Shown here: positions 35,595 to 44,051 of the stretch, piece by piece
Layout: the number at the start of each line of letters is the position of its first letter
Position numbering within the stretch: the stretch's first letter is position 1
Assembly: GCA_029243395.1 (NCBI GenBank)
Contig: JAQWSE010000011.1
Location: forward strand, 113,906 to 177,905
Direction of reading: 5' to 3'
DNA from: Paracoccaceae bacterium
GTDB taxonomy: Bacteria > Pseudomonadota > Alphaproteobacteria > Rhodobacterales > Rhodobacteraceae
Length of the DNA stretch: 64,000 nucleotides
Notes under the pieces: generated by a model
Database searches by the model: none
The model's input: the letters and a program-made list of their open reading frames with translations, nothing else
Told to the model about the DNA's origin: nothing
Program-made: the position numbers and the translations under genes

Positions 35595-36770
35595 TTATAA
35601 ATATCCTCCGCGTTTTTGGGGAGTTTTGATTCCCAGAATCTTACTGGCAATTTGGGTTCTAAGAATCTGAGCAGTACCGCCTGCAATCGTAAACATTCTT
35701 GCATCGCGGACATGGCGCTCCAAATCTAGAGAACGGGAGTATCCCATTGAACCATGAATTTGTAGGGCGTCATTTGTCACCTTTATTGCTGTTTCTGACG
35801 CTAATACTTTAGCCTTGGCTGCTGCTTCCATATTTGGGAATCCTGATCCAGAGCTCTTGGCCGCCGCGTGCAACAATGCTCTGGAAGCCTCGAGCGCTAT
35901 GGACATATCAGCCATTATCCATTGCAAACCTTGAAATTCGGCTATAGGTCTACCAAATTGCTTCCTTTCTAGAGCATAGGCTAAGGCTTTTTCATAAGCT
36001 CCTTGTGCTATTCCAAGTGCTACAGTACCGGCTCCAACTCTTTGAGCATTGTAGGCATTCATCAAACCTGCAAAGCCGCGCTTTATGCCCTCTGGAGGTA
36101 TAAGAATCATGTCGTGCGCCACTTCCATCTCATTAAAATTAACATAGGTTTCTGGAATCCCCCTGACACCCATCGCGGGTTCACGATGGCCTATTTCTAA
36201 CCCGGGATTTTCTTTTAAGGCTATGAATCCAGCTATTCCTTTAGATTCTCCATCTTCGATCAATTTTGCAAAAATCAAATGAAATCGAGAAACCCCACCT
36301 CCCGTTATCCAGTATTTTTGGCCATTAATAATATATTTGTCCCCGCGAAGTTCGGCTGTTGTGGTCATTTCGGTTGCAGCAGAACCTGCATTTGGTTCCG
36401 TTATGCAAATGGCAGGTTTGTCACCAGACAATACATAATCAGCTGCCATTCTTTTTTGTTTTTCAGTTCCATATTTCATTACTGCCCCAATTGCACCCAT
36501 ATTTGCTTCAACTGTGATCCGCCCCATGGTGGCGCAGCAACGCGCCATTTCTTCTATGACGATTACGGTGTCATGATAACTGAGACCCCGACCACCATAA
36601 TTGGTTGGTATTGTCATGCCCATAAAACCAGTATCATTCAGCATTTTTATGCTATCCCAAGGATATTCTTCTGATTGGTCTACATCAGTTGCTTTTGGTA
36701 AGAAATGGTATTCAGCTAGTTCTCGGGCTGCGTTTTTCATTTTTATCTGATCTTTAGTCAGGTCAATCAT
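35595..36770 (-). CDS. Acyl-CoA dehydrogenase homologue without the usual catalytic Glu, possible 3-sulfinopropionyl-CoA desulfinase
   Basis: A 391-residue flavoprotein of the acyl-CoA dehydrogenase superfamily (CITEPNAGSAATEM near 122, YALERKQFGRPIAEFQG near 265, QIHGSMGYSR near 340). The base glutamate of the YEGT position is G364 in TIAGGT. The alternative helix-G position is Q243 in NAQRVG. From memory, 3-sulfinopropionyl-CoA desulfinases replace the base with Gln near 246 and need Arg84. Here R84 (TMGRITVEAN) is present. A desulfinase role in organosulfur breakdown is therefore possible, though it is inference. The gene stands alone. Confidence 0.82.
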   Translation of the reverse strand: MIDLTKDQIKMKNAARELAEYHFLPKATDVDQSEEYPWDSIKMLNDTGFMGMTIPTNYGGRGLSYHDTVIVIEEMARCCATMGRITVEANMGAIGAVMKYGTEKQKRMAADYVLSGDKPAICITEPNAGSAATEMTTTAELRGDKYIINGQKYWITGGGVSRFHLIFAKLIEDGESKGIAGFIALKENPGLEIGHREPAMGVRGIPETYVNFNEMEVAHDMILIPPEGIKRGFAGLMNAYNAQRVGAGTVALGIAQGAYEKALAYALERKQFGRPIAEFQGLQWIMADMSIALEASRALLHAAAKSSGSGFPNMEAAAKAKVLASETAIKVTNDALQIHGSMGYSRSLDLERHVRDARMFTIAGGTAQILRTQIASKILGIKTPQKRGGYL

Positions 36771-37013
36771 CTTATGTTCTCTTTTCAGCGATTAGTATGA
36801 GTTTTTAGCTTAGTTTAACTTATTTTATTTGAACTCAGTTCAGTTTCTAGCTCTTGATAAAAATAGTGCAATAATTAATTTTTGAACTGATAATGAAAAT
36901 TAAGTTAGTTAACTCTTTTTGGACAGTATTTATTGACACCATTCCCAAAGATCTAAAGAATTTCACAATTAACCTAGAGTATGACAATTTAGTAAAACAA
37001 TTGGGGTGGTGCA

Positions 37014-38396
37014 ATGTTTAAGGATCCTAGGGGCATAAATCTGACAGGGGCCACATGTGATCAGGTTAGAATATTCGAAGAAATACTAAAGGCTTATTTC
37101 GACTATAGGATATCGACCTATCCCACATTGAAGGAACTTTGCAATCAAGCGCCTGAATTTCCTATGGCGCATATACTTAAAGGTTTTTTGTTATTGTCTA
37201 TGGGAACAACTGGTACTATTCCAGGAGCAAAAGCTTCTGCTGATCATGTTCGTGTGATGGAGAACTTAACCCAACGAGAGCTACTTCATCTTCAAGCTCT
37301 CGACTCTTGGATTCTAGGAGACCTTAGGAACGCTTGTGCAATTTGGGATGAAGTTTTATTATCTGAACCACTAGATATCTTAGCAGTCAAGTTACAGCAT
37401 TTTTCATTGTTCTGGCTTGGGGATTCGATACATATGAGAGCTACTATTTCGAGGGTAACACCTCACTGGGATGATAGCTTTTATGGCTACGCGCAATTAC
37501 AAGGAATGCACGCATTTGCCCTGGAAGAGTGTGGAGATTATGACAAGGCTGAAAGTTTAGGGCGTGAAGCCGTTGAGCGAGATCCGCAAGACCTCTGGGC
37601 TATTCATGCGGTGTCACATGTATATGAAATGCAAGGTAACTTGAATGCAGGGATTAAATGGTTGAATCAACCTTTAGGTGAGTGGAAAGATCGTAATCCT
37701 TTTAAAGAGCATCTTTGGTGGCATACGGCATTATTTGCTCTAGAAAAAGGAGAATTCAAGCGGGTTTTGGATTTGTATGATCAGGCTTTATGGCCTGAGG
37801 AAAAGAGTTTTTATTTGGACATACAAAATACAGCTTCATTGCTTGCTAGGTTAGAATTCTTCGGAGTAAACGTTGGGGAAAGGTGGAAGTCTCTTGCCAT
37901 AGTTTCAGAAGAAAAGATAGGAGATCATGTGCTTTGTTTTACAGAGCCGCATTACACAATGGCATTAGGCAGAACTGGAAAACAAAATCAAATATCCAAA
38001 CAAGTTGGATCGCTTGAGAAATTACAACAGTCTACTAATAGGGATAACAGTAGAACAGTTGAGACCTTAGCTATACCTATCTGTTTAGCCATAAGAGATT
38101 ATTATAGAGGAGACTACCTTTCCACAGTAAGAAGGCTGATGCCCATCAGATACAAGTATCAACCAATAGGAGGAAGCCATGCACAAAGAGATGTATTCAA
38201 CATTTATCTTATAGATGCAGCAATAAAATCTAAACAACATGATCTAGCCAGTTCTCTATTATCAGAGAGAGTAGCTTTGCATCCAAATAGTTTTGGTTCT
38301 TGGTTAAAGTTTGCTGAACTTCTAGAGAATATGGGCAATTTTAGGATGTCAAAAGTTGCACGCAACGAGGTGAATCGCATTGTAACTTCTGCATAA
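37014..38396 (+). CDS. Tetratricopeptide-repeat protein, TTC38-like
   Basis: A 460-residue soluble protein made of helical repeats. TPR-like pairs are visible at about residues 155-215 (LEECGDYDKAESLGREAVERDPQ, then HAVSHVYEMQGNLNAGIKWL) and near the C-terminus (LASSLLSERVALHPNSFGSW). The conserved HAVSHVYEMQG and HLWWHTALFALEKGEF runs are those of the TPR-repeat protein 38 family found in many alphaproteobacteria, whose function is not known. No signal peptide is present, and a GGGGTGG ribosome-binding site precedes the ATG. It has no operon partner. Confidence 0.82.
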   Translation: MFKDPRGINLTGATCDQVRIFEEILKAYFDYRISTYPTLKELCNQAPEFPMAHILKGFLLLSMGTTGTIPGAKASADHVRVMENLTQRELLHLQALDSWILGDLRNACAIWDEVLLSEPLDILAVKLQHFSLFWLGDSIHMRATISRVTPHWDDSFYGYAQLQGMHAFALEECGDYDKAESLGREAVERDPQDLWAIHAVSHVYEMQGNLNAGIKWLNQPLGEWKDRNPFKEHLWWHTALFALEKGEFKRVLDLYDQALWPEEKSFYLDIQNTASLLARLEFFGVNVGERWKSLAIVSEEKIGDHVLCFTEPHYTMALGRTGKQNQISKQVGSLEKLQQSTNRDNSRTVETLAIPICLAIRDYYRGDYLSTVRRLMPIRYKYQPIGGSHAQRDVFNIYLIDAAIKSKQHDLASSLLSERVALHPNSFGSWLKFAELLENMGNFRMSKVARNEVNRIVTSA

Positions 38397-38489
38397 ACTA
38401 ATAATTTCTAGATTCAAGGCAAATGACTCAATAATTCGTTTATGATATGAGGAAAAAATTATTATCCCAATGGAATATAAAATTGGATT

Positions 38490-38882
38490 CTACTGAGTAC
38501 ATAAAGGACTAATATTAAAACTTGTGATTTTGCCAGCTAAAATTTCAAAATCTAACTTGCTAGAACAACCGTCTTTTGTTGTTGCCAGACCTTTAAGTAT
38601 AGTAACTGAGTTTGCTGCCTCCATAGACGTGAAAGATATATCCACGTAGGGCTTGCTCGTTTTAAAAACTTCCTCGAATTTCGTGATTGGAAACTCGTTT
38701 TTCAAGGCATCATGCATTAGTTCTGATGCTTGTTCATAAACACCGCTACTACTATATTTGACGAAATTAGATGCTATTTCTTTATCCTCTTTAAAAATGG
38801 ACATAATAAAATAAAATAAGACTCCAACTAGCAGAGCTAATACAATACTAATAATTGCCGCTATTTTGAGGAATTTTTTCAT
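38490..38882 (-). CDS. Membrane-anchored small protein, function unknown
   Basis: About 130 residues. The chosen ATG at 38882 gives MKKFLKIAAIISIVLALLVG, one N-terminal membrane helix, and has AAGGA seven bases upstream. A longer frame to 38948 adds an unlikely hydrophobic stretch. The outer part (about 105 residues) has an alpha-beta pattern with two cysteines near the end (DGCSSK, PLCTQ) and recalls small periplasmic DUF domains with an NTF2-like start (VKYSSSGVYEQASELMHDALK). No family can be named. Confidence 0.65.
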   Translation of the reverse strand: MKKFLKIAAIISIVLALLVGVLFYFIMSIFKEDKEIASNFVKYSSSGVYEQASELMHDALKNEFPITKFEEVFKTSKPYVDISFTSMEAANSVTILKGLATTKDGCSSKLDFEILAGKITSFNISPLCTQ

Positions 38883-39172
38883 GATTAGTCCTTCACTTAA
38901 TAAATAGTAAATTATGGAGTTAAGAATACTCTCACTAAGAAATATCAATTCTTCTTAGGTAATTTAGATGATATTCTTTACGGTCAGAGTTTCAAGCCAG
39001 AATCATTTGTTCTAGTTAATTAAAAAAAATCCCTGCTAATAAGGTAATGTCGCAAATTTGTGGTTTGTGCCATTACTTGGTTAGGTTTGTCCAAGTTTAC
39101 TAAGGGTTAGACTTGAAGCAAACAGTTTTAAAATATAAAGTCTCATTTAGGGAATATTAAGGAGATGATGTA

Positions 39173-40264
39173 GTGAAGGCTATTAATTTTGACGGCAAAG
39201 CTATGGAGTATTTTGGTATTTGGATAGCCAATATAGTTCTGAATGTAGTTACATTGGGAATTTTTAGTGCGTGGGCAAAAGTAAGAAAACTGAGGTATTT
39301 TTATAATAACACTAAAATACTTGGGAATTCTATGTCTTATCATGCCTCTGGATGGCAAATTTTAAAGGGTCGAGCAATCGCCTTTTTTGCAGTCCTTTTT
39401 TACGCCTCACTTTCATATTTTTGGCCTATGTTTAATGGTATTGGCTTTTTTATAATCTTCATTTTATTGCCTTGGATAATAAATTCTTCCCTTAGATTCT
39501 CCTCTCGGATGATTTCTTATAGAAACATTAGATTTAACTGGCATGGTAGTTATGGCAAAACACTACTCTATTTTGTAATAGGTCCAGTTATAAGCTTTGT
39601 TTCAGTTGGCTTGTTACATCCGCTTTTTACTAAATATTATTACACCTATTATGCTGAAAACCATTCTTACGGAACTTCTCGCTTTAATTCAAAAACTTCT
39701 GTAAAGAGTTTTTACATAGCCTCTATCCGGTCCGGCTTGATGCCATGTCTTTGTCTGTTTTACGGTTTAGTGATATTTTTCCTTTGGCATGCTAGAGACT
39801 TGTTTGGAGAATTTGGTGAAAGCTATTCTGAGAATTCAACCGTTCATTTAGATTTGATAGAACACTTTTACTATGTTTTTCCTGAGTGGGCAGGGGTAGT
39901 TGTGTGGGCTTTGTTTCCACTGATTTTCATCACCAATGTCATCTATAGAATTGCTGCTAGAAACCTTTTGCTTCGAGCTCTGGTGTTAAATGAGGACAGG
40001 GAAGAAGAAGTTTACGCTAAGTTTGATTCAACTTTGAACCCATTCGTTTATATTTGGATTGTAATTACGAATTCAATCATAGTTCCGCTTACTTTGGGGC
40101 TGATGTCTCCGTGGGCTCAGATTAGATTTTATAGATATTTTTGCAGATCGACTAAAATGGAAGTAACTGGTAATTTAGACTTGTTTGTAGATTCAGAAAA
40201 AAAGAAATTATCTTCTTTAGGACAGGAATATGCAGAAATGGAAGGCTTTGAAGTCAACATCTGA
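39173..40264 (+). CDS. YjgN-family (DUF898) multi-pass membrane protein
   Basis: A 363-residue inner-membrane protein. The family motif occurs twice: IANIVLNVVTLGIFSAWAKVRKLRYFY near residue 18 and ITNSIIVPLTLGLMSPWAQIRFYRYF near residue 300. About six helices are visible. The function of YjgN is unknown. The start is GTG with AAGGAGATGA upstream. It overlaps the M48 peptidase gene by 35 bp, a long overlap that implies coupled translation, and the pairing of YjgN with M48 peptidases is known from other bacteria. I infer that the two work together in the membrane. Confidence 0.87.
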   Translation: MKAINFDGKAMEYFGIWIANIVLNVVTLGIFSAWAKVRKLRYFYNNTKILGNSMSYHASGWQILKGRAIAFFAVLFYASLSYFWPMFNGIGFFIIFILLPWIINSSLRFSSRMISYRNIRFNWHGSYGKTLLYFVIGPVISFVSVGLLHPLFTKYYYTYYAENHSYGTSRFNSKTSVKSFYIASIRSGLMPCLCLFYGLVIFFLWHARDLFGEFGESYSENSTVHLDLIEHFYYVFPEWAGVVVWALFPLIFITNVIYRIAARNLLLRALVLNEDREEEVYAKFDSTLNPFVYIWIVITNSIIVPLTLGLMSPWAQIRFYRYFCRSTKMEVTGNLDLFVDSEKKKLSSLGQEYAEMEGFEVNI

Positions 40265-41291
40265 ATGCTTCATTGAGGGGGAATTCTTTAAGGAGGGATC
40301 GTCCAAGGCTGATCAAGCAAGAATTTCAATTGGTATCAAGATGGCTTCAGTATTTAAGGGAGAGCAATGCCTTTACAGACAGGTAGCTATTGAGTCAGTT
40401 CAGGACAGAAAGAATATATTCTTAGAGAACGGTTGTTTGTTTAAAGCTACCAAGAAATTGACCAATGAACAGATAAGAATTTTGATTCCAAAGTCCGAAG
40501 GTTGGTTGATGTCTTTAGATAGATTTAATCTAAAGACTGCAGCCACTTTACTTGTGATATTGATCTTTCTAGTAATTGGGTATCGGTATATTTTCATTTC
40601 TGTCAGTTCAACCATTGTTTATATGTTTCCATATTCCTGGGAAAGGCAAATTGGTAAAGCAACTTTTGACGTCCTTGACAAAACGTTACTTGAACCTTCA
40701 AAGCTCTCAAGTCACAAAATTGATTCAATAACCGAAGATGCTGCGAATATTTTGAACCAAGTAGATCTTCCTTTTAAGCCTCAAATTAAATTTATGAAAT
40801 CAGATATCATAGGCCCAAATGCTTTAGCATTGCCTGGGGGGCCCATAATTATTACCGATGCTTTAGTCAAATTATTAAAAGACGACAAATTAATCTTATC
40901 CGTAATAGCTCATGAAATAGCACATGTGCAGCAGAGACATTCTTTACAGCAAATTGTTGAAATTGTTGGATTGTCGTCATTAGCTTGGTTAGTTTTTGGA
41001 TTAGATGAGGGCATGCTAGAGGAGATAGCCCTGGTGGGGGTAAACATATGGGGTTTAAAGAAAAGTAGGGATTTTGAGAAAGAATCAGATCTTATTGCTT
41101 TAGAACTATTAGATGCTTCGGGTTTGGAAAAAACAAATTTAATTTTGGCAATTGAAAAACTGATTAACCACTTTTGCCTAAAGTCAAAATTAGACAAAAC
41201 GGCTTGCTTGCAGGATGTTGGGAGTGGTTGGTTATCAACTCACCCATCAGGTGCTCAAAGATTAAGATATTTGCGAGAAGAAATTGAGTAA
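40230..41291 (+). CDS. M48-family membrane metallopeptidase
   Basis: A 353-residue zinc peptidase. HEIAH at residues 228-232 (VIAHEIAHVQQRHS) and the third ligand in FEKESDLIA near 285 are both present. A membrane helix at about 103-123 (AATLLVILIFLVIGYRYIF) anchors it, with the catalytic domain on the outer side. The first 100 residues are a cytoplasmic domain seen in YjgN-linked M48 proteins. The gene starts within the end of the YjgN gene and is followed 48 bp later by a glutaminyl cyclase. Probable roles are envelope protein quality control or processing. Confidence 0.87.
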   Translation: MQKWKALKSTSECFIEGEFFKEGSSKADQARISIGIKMASVFKGEQCLYRQVAIESVQDRKNIFLENGCLFKATKKLTNEQIRILIPKSEGWLMSLDRFNLKTAATLLVILIFLVIGYRYIFISVSSTIVYMFPYSWERQIGKATFDVLDKTLLEPSKLSSHKIDSITEDAANILNQVDLPFKPQIKFMKSDIIGPNALALPGGPIIITDALVKLLKDDKLILSVIAHEIAHVQQRHSLQQIVEIVGLSSLAWLVFGLDEGMLEEIALVGVNIWGLKKSRDFEKESDLIALELLDASGLEKTNLILAIEKLINHFCLKSKLDKTACLQDVGSGWLSTHPSGAQRLRYLREEIE

Positions 41292-41339
41292 TTTTTCCAA
41301 AGGGGCTGTATATCCGACAGGAAATTGCAACAAATCATT

Positions 41340-42089
41340 ATGAATGTATTAAAGACAATAATCTTGGTCATTTATTTGTTTCCTTGGAATTGTACTCAGT
41401 CATCAGCAGTTATTATCAGTAATGTTGATGTAATAAAAAAATATCCGCACGATAATACAGCTTTTACTCAAGGATTAGAATTCCATGCAGGGAGGATATA
41501 CGAGAGCACAGGGTTGCGAGGCTCTTCTGAACTTAGAAAGATTGAACTTGAAACTGGCCGAGTCATTCAAAGAAGGATCCTGGATCCAAAATTCTTTGGG
41601 GAAGGCATCACCATTTTGCAAAACAAAGTTTTCCAATTGACGTGGAAGTCAGGAAAGGGCTTTGTGTATGATTTGGATAGTTTCGATTTGGATAGAGAAT
41701 TTAAGATTTCAGGTGAAGGCTGGGGGCTATCGAATGATGGCAATAATCTCTTATTAAGCAATGGCTCTAATCAGATATTATTCTTAGATCCGCAGACGTT
41801 CCAAGTCTTGAAAAGAGTTTCTGTAACGTTAAATGATAAGCCTCAGTATTTACTCAATGAGTTAGAGTATGTTGCCGGTGAGATTTGGGCTAACGTTTGG
41901 AAAAAAGATGAAATTCTTAGGATAGATCCTTTAACTGGAATAGTGTTAGGTATTTTAGATGTGGGTACGATTAGTGAACGTCTTTCAGATGATGATGTAG
42001 CAAATGGAATAGCTTGGGATGAAGAAGGGAGAAAAATTTATATTACTGGAAAGTTTTGGAGCTACATTTATGAAATTAAGATGCCTTAA
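41340..42089 (+). CDS. Glutaminyl-peptide cyclotransferase (plant/bacterial type), exported
   Basis: A five-bladed propeller enzyme of about 249 residues that turns N-terminal glutamine into pyroglutamate. The family run NTAFTQGLEFHAGRIYESTGLRG with its conserved Glu lies near residue 40. Later motifs are EGITILQNKVFQLTWKSGKGF and ELEYVAGEIWANVW. The ATG at 41340 gives MNVLKTIILVIYLFPWNC, an export signal. A TTG at 41325 is possible but adds only five residues. It follows the M48 peptidase, so a peptidase and an N-terminal capping enzyme may act on the same exported proteins. Confidence 0.87.
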   Translation: MNVLKTIILVIYLFPWNCTQSSAVIISNVDVIKKYPHDNTAFTQGLEFHAGRIYESTGLRGSSELRKIELETGRVIQRRILDPKFFGEGITILQNKVFQLTWKSGKGFVYDLDSFDLDREFKISGEGWGLSNDGNNLLLSNGSNQILFLDPQTFQVLKRVSVTLNDKPQYLLNELEYVAGEIWANVWKKDEILRIDPLTGIVLGILDVGTISERLSDDDVANGIAWDEEGRKIYITGKFWSYIYEIKMP

Positions 42090-42329
42090 AGAAACATGTA
42101 GGATGAGCTATTTCTTTAACAAGGCAACAACTGTGAAATCTTTCATTGAGTGTAACTATAAAAGAGGAATAGATAACTTTTTTACGATAAAGTACTTTGC
42201 AATATAGCTCAAAAGTAGTGACGCACCATTAACGTTTCTGATTCAAACCTTTATCAAAATTTAATCTTTAAACCTTGGTTCAAGATGATAATGTGAAATG
42301 CTTTTTATACCCTTATGGAGGTTTCTAGC

Positions 42330-42791
42330 ATGAATGGTTCATGTTCTTGTGAAAAATGTAAATTTGAGATTTTAAACAAACCTTTAATTGTGCATGGTTG
42401 TCATTGCGAAAACTGTCAACGGCAAAGTGGTTCCTCACATTCTCAAAATGCCATGATAGAAAAGAACAATGTAAAACTCTTGTCAGGACAAATAGAGCCT
42501 ATTCTTGTTTCAACAGGTAGTGGACAAGGTCAAATTGTTTGTCGATGTAAAGATTGCAAGATTGCTCTATGGAGTGTTTACAATATTGTAGGCCCTGATT
42601 TTTATTATATCCGTGTTGGAACTTTAGAAAAACCAGAATTATTCCCTCCTGATGTTCATATTTTCCTTAGTAGCAAAGTTTCTTGGTTTCAAATCCCTGA
42701 GGGGGTACCAAGGTTTGAAAAAATGTATGATCGAAAACAGATTTGGCATCAATCAGCTTTAAACCGTATGCGCGCAATTTTAGACAAATAA
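42330..42791 (+). CDS. GFA-domain (CENP-V/Gfa-type) zinc protein
   Basis: A protein of about 153 residues with the zinc-binding GFA fold. Cysteines appear as CSCEKC near residue 5, CHCENC near 28 and CRCKDC near 76. The SGSSHSQNAMIE run after the second group is family-typical. The ATG at 42330 is preferred over one at 42315 because ATGGAGG at the earlier site is a ribosome-binding site eight bases before 42330. Gfa itself helps glutathione react with formaldehyde, but most relatives have unknown reactions. Confidence 0.85.
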   Translation: MNGSCSCEKCKFEILNKPLIVHGCHCENCQRQSGSSHSQNAMIEKNNVKLLSGQIEPILVSTGSGQGQIVCRCKDCKIALWSVYNIVGPDFYYIRVGTLEKPELFPPDVHIFLSSKVSWFQIPEGVPRFEKMYDRKQIWHQSALNRMRAILDK

Positions 42792-42884
42792 CTATAAACA
42801 AAGCATATTAAGTAGTTTTAACTATAAAACCATGTCCAATAACATATAATTTATATAGGTATTTTTAAACTTTTTTTAGAATTA

Positions 42885-43829
42885 TTATCGTGATTTTATA
42901 GTTGCTACTAACTGATCCTTCATGCTCTCTCTGAAAAATATGTAGACACCACTGAAAATGATACAGATCATCCCCAAAATTGATAATAAATCAGGTGTTT
43001 CACCAAAAATTAAGAAGCCGGTGATGAGTGAATAAATTAAAAGTATGTACTCAAATGGAGCATTAACTTGAGGTGAACCAATTCTATATGCTGAAACTAG
43101 GCAGAAAATCCCAACAGTTCCGGTAACGGCAATAAAAATTATGGGAACTAATATATTTAAATCACTAAAATTCCAAGGGTTAGTTAAAAATTTCAATTGC
43201 TCGTTTTCGATAGTGAATACATTCAAAGTTAATGCAGAACTTACCAATACCCCAAACACTAAGCCCCCGAAATAGATATGAAAGGATTGTTGAAAGGAAT
43301 TATCCTTGTGGCTAGTTAATTTTGATAATGTCATACTCAGAGCATATGTTAATGCTGTTATTAGCGGTAGTACCATATACCAGTTAAATTGGTTAAAAGA
43401 TGGTTTTACTATGAGTAGAGTACCAAAAAGGCCCAAAGATATCGCTCCTATTCGGTGTATCCCTATAGAATTTTTGAGTATAAAAACTGAAAAAACTGTC
43501 ATGAAAACAGGATTTATGAAAAATAAACTATTAGCTTCCGCTAAAGAAATTTTGGTTAAAGAAATATAAAAAAGAGTAAACCCTACAAAAAATAATATGC
43601 CTCTCGCTATAGCAATTAGTGGGTATGAGGAGCCTAGCTTAATTGGGCGTTTAGTCATATATAAAAAACTTATGAGAATTATACTGCCTAACAAAGCACG
43701 AAAAACCAAGATTTGTATCAGAGAGACATCAAGAATAATGTATTTGATCAATACATCTTGAACGCAAAAAAAACTCATACCAATAAGGATCAACAGAATA
43801 CCGAACCGATCATTTGCCAACTTGGTCAC
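42885..43829 (-). CDS. EamA/DMT-family permease
   Basis: A 314-residue inner-membrane transporter with ten helices in two EamA repeats. The first starts at IGMSFFCVQDVLIKYIILD near residue 16, the second near 160 (LITALTYALSMTLSKLTSH). APFEYILLIYSLITGFLIFGE near residue 260 is the typical end of repeat two. These permeases export or take up metabolites; the substrate is unknown. It is divergent from the flavoprotein at 44052, so a link to that pathway is possible. Confidence 0.87.
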   Translation of the reverse strand: MTKLANDRFGILLILIGMSFFCVQDVLIKYIILDVSLIQILVFRALLGSIILISFLYMTKRPIKLGSSYPLIAIARGILFFVGFTLFYISLTKISLAEANSLFFINPVFMTVFSVFILKNSIGIHRIGAISLGLFGTLLIVKPSFNQFNWYMVLPLITALTYALSMTLSKLTSHKDNSFQQSFHIYFGGLVFGVLVSSALTLNVFTIENEQLKFLTNPWNFSDLNILVPIIFIAVTGTVGIFCLVSAYRIGSPQVNAPFEYILLIYSLITGFLIFGETPDLLSILGMICIIFSGVYIFFRESMKDQLVATIKSR

Positions 43830-44051
43830 CCTGAAAATCTATATTAGTTCGACTTCTAATAAGTTTATTTTATAAGTCAATTAATAAATTTGTTATTCAT
43901 AAAAAAATGAGATGAAGTTTTTTTTGATTAATTATCCAATTCATGGAGGTCATTTTTGAGGAAACTATTTGAAATTAAGTAATTACTTTCTTTTAATTTA
44001 AGCATTTTTCGGGCATGCTCATATAGGCAAAAATCTATACAGGTAGGATCT

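Noticed and set aside
39044..39076. Imperfect inverted repeat GTAATGTCGCAAA / TTTGTGCCATTAC before the YjgN gene
   Set aside because: It contains several mismatches and no linked feature, so it could be chance.
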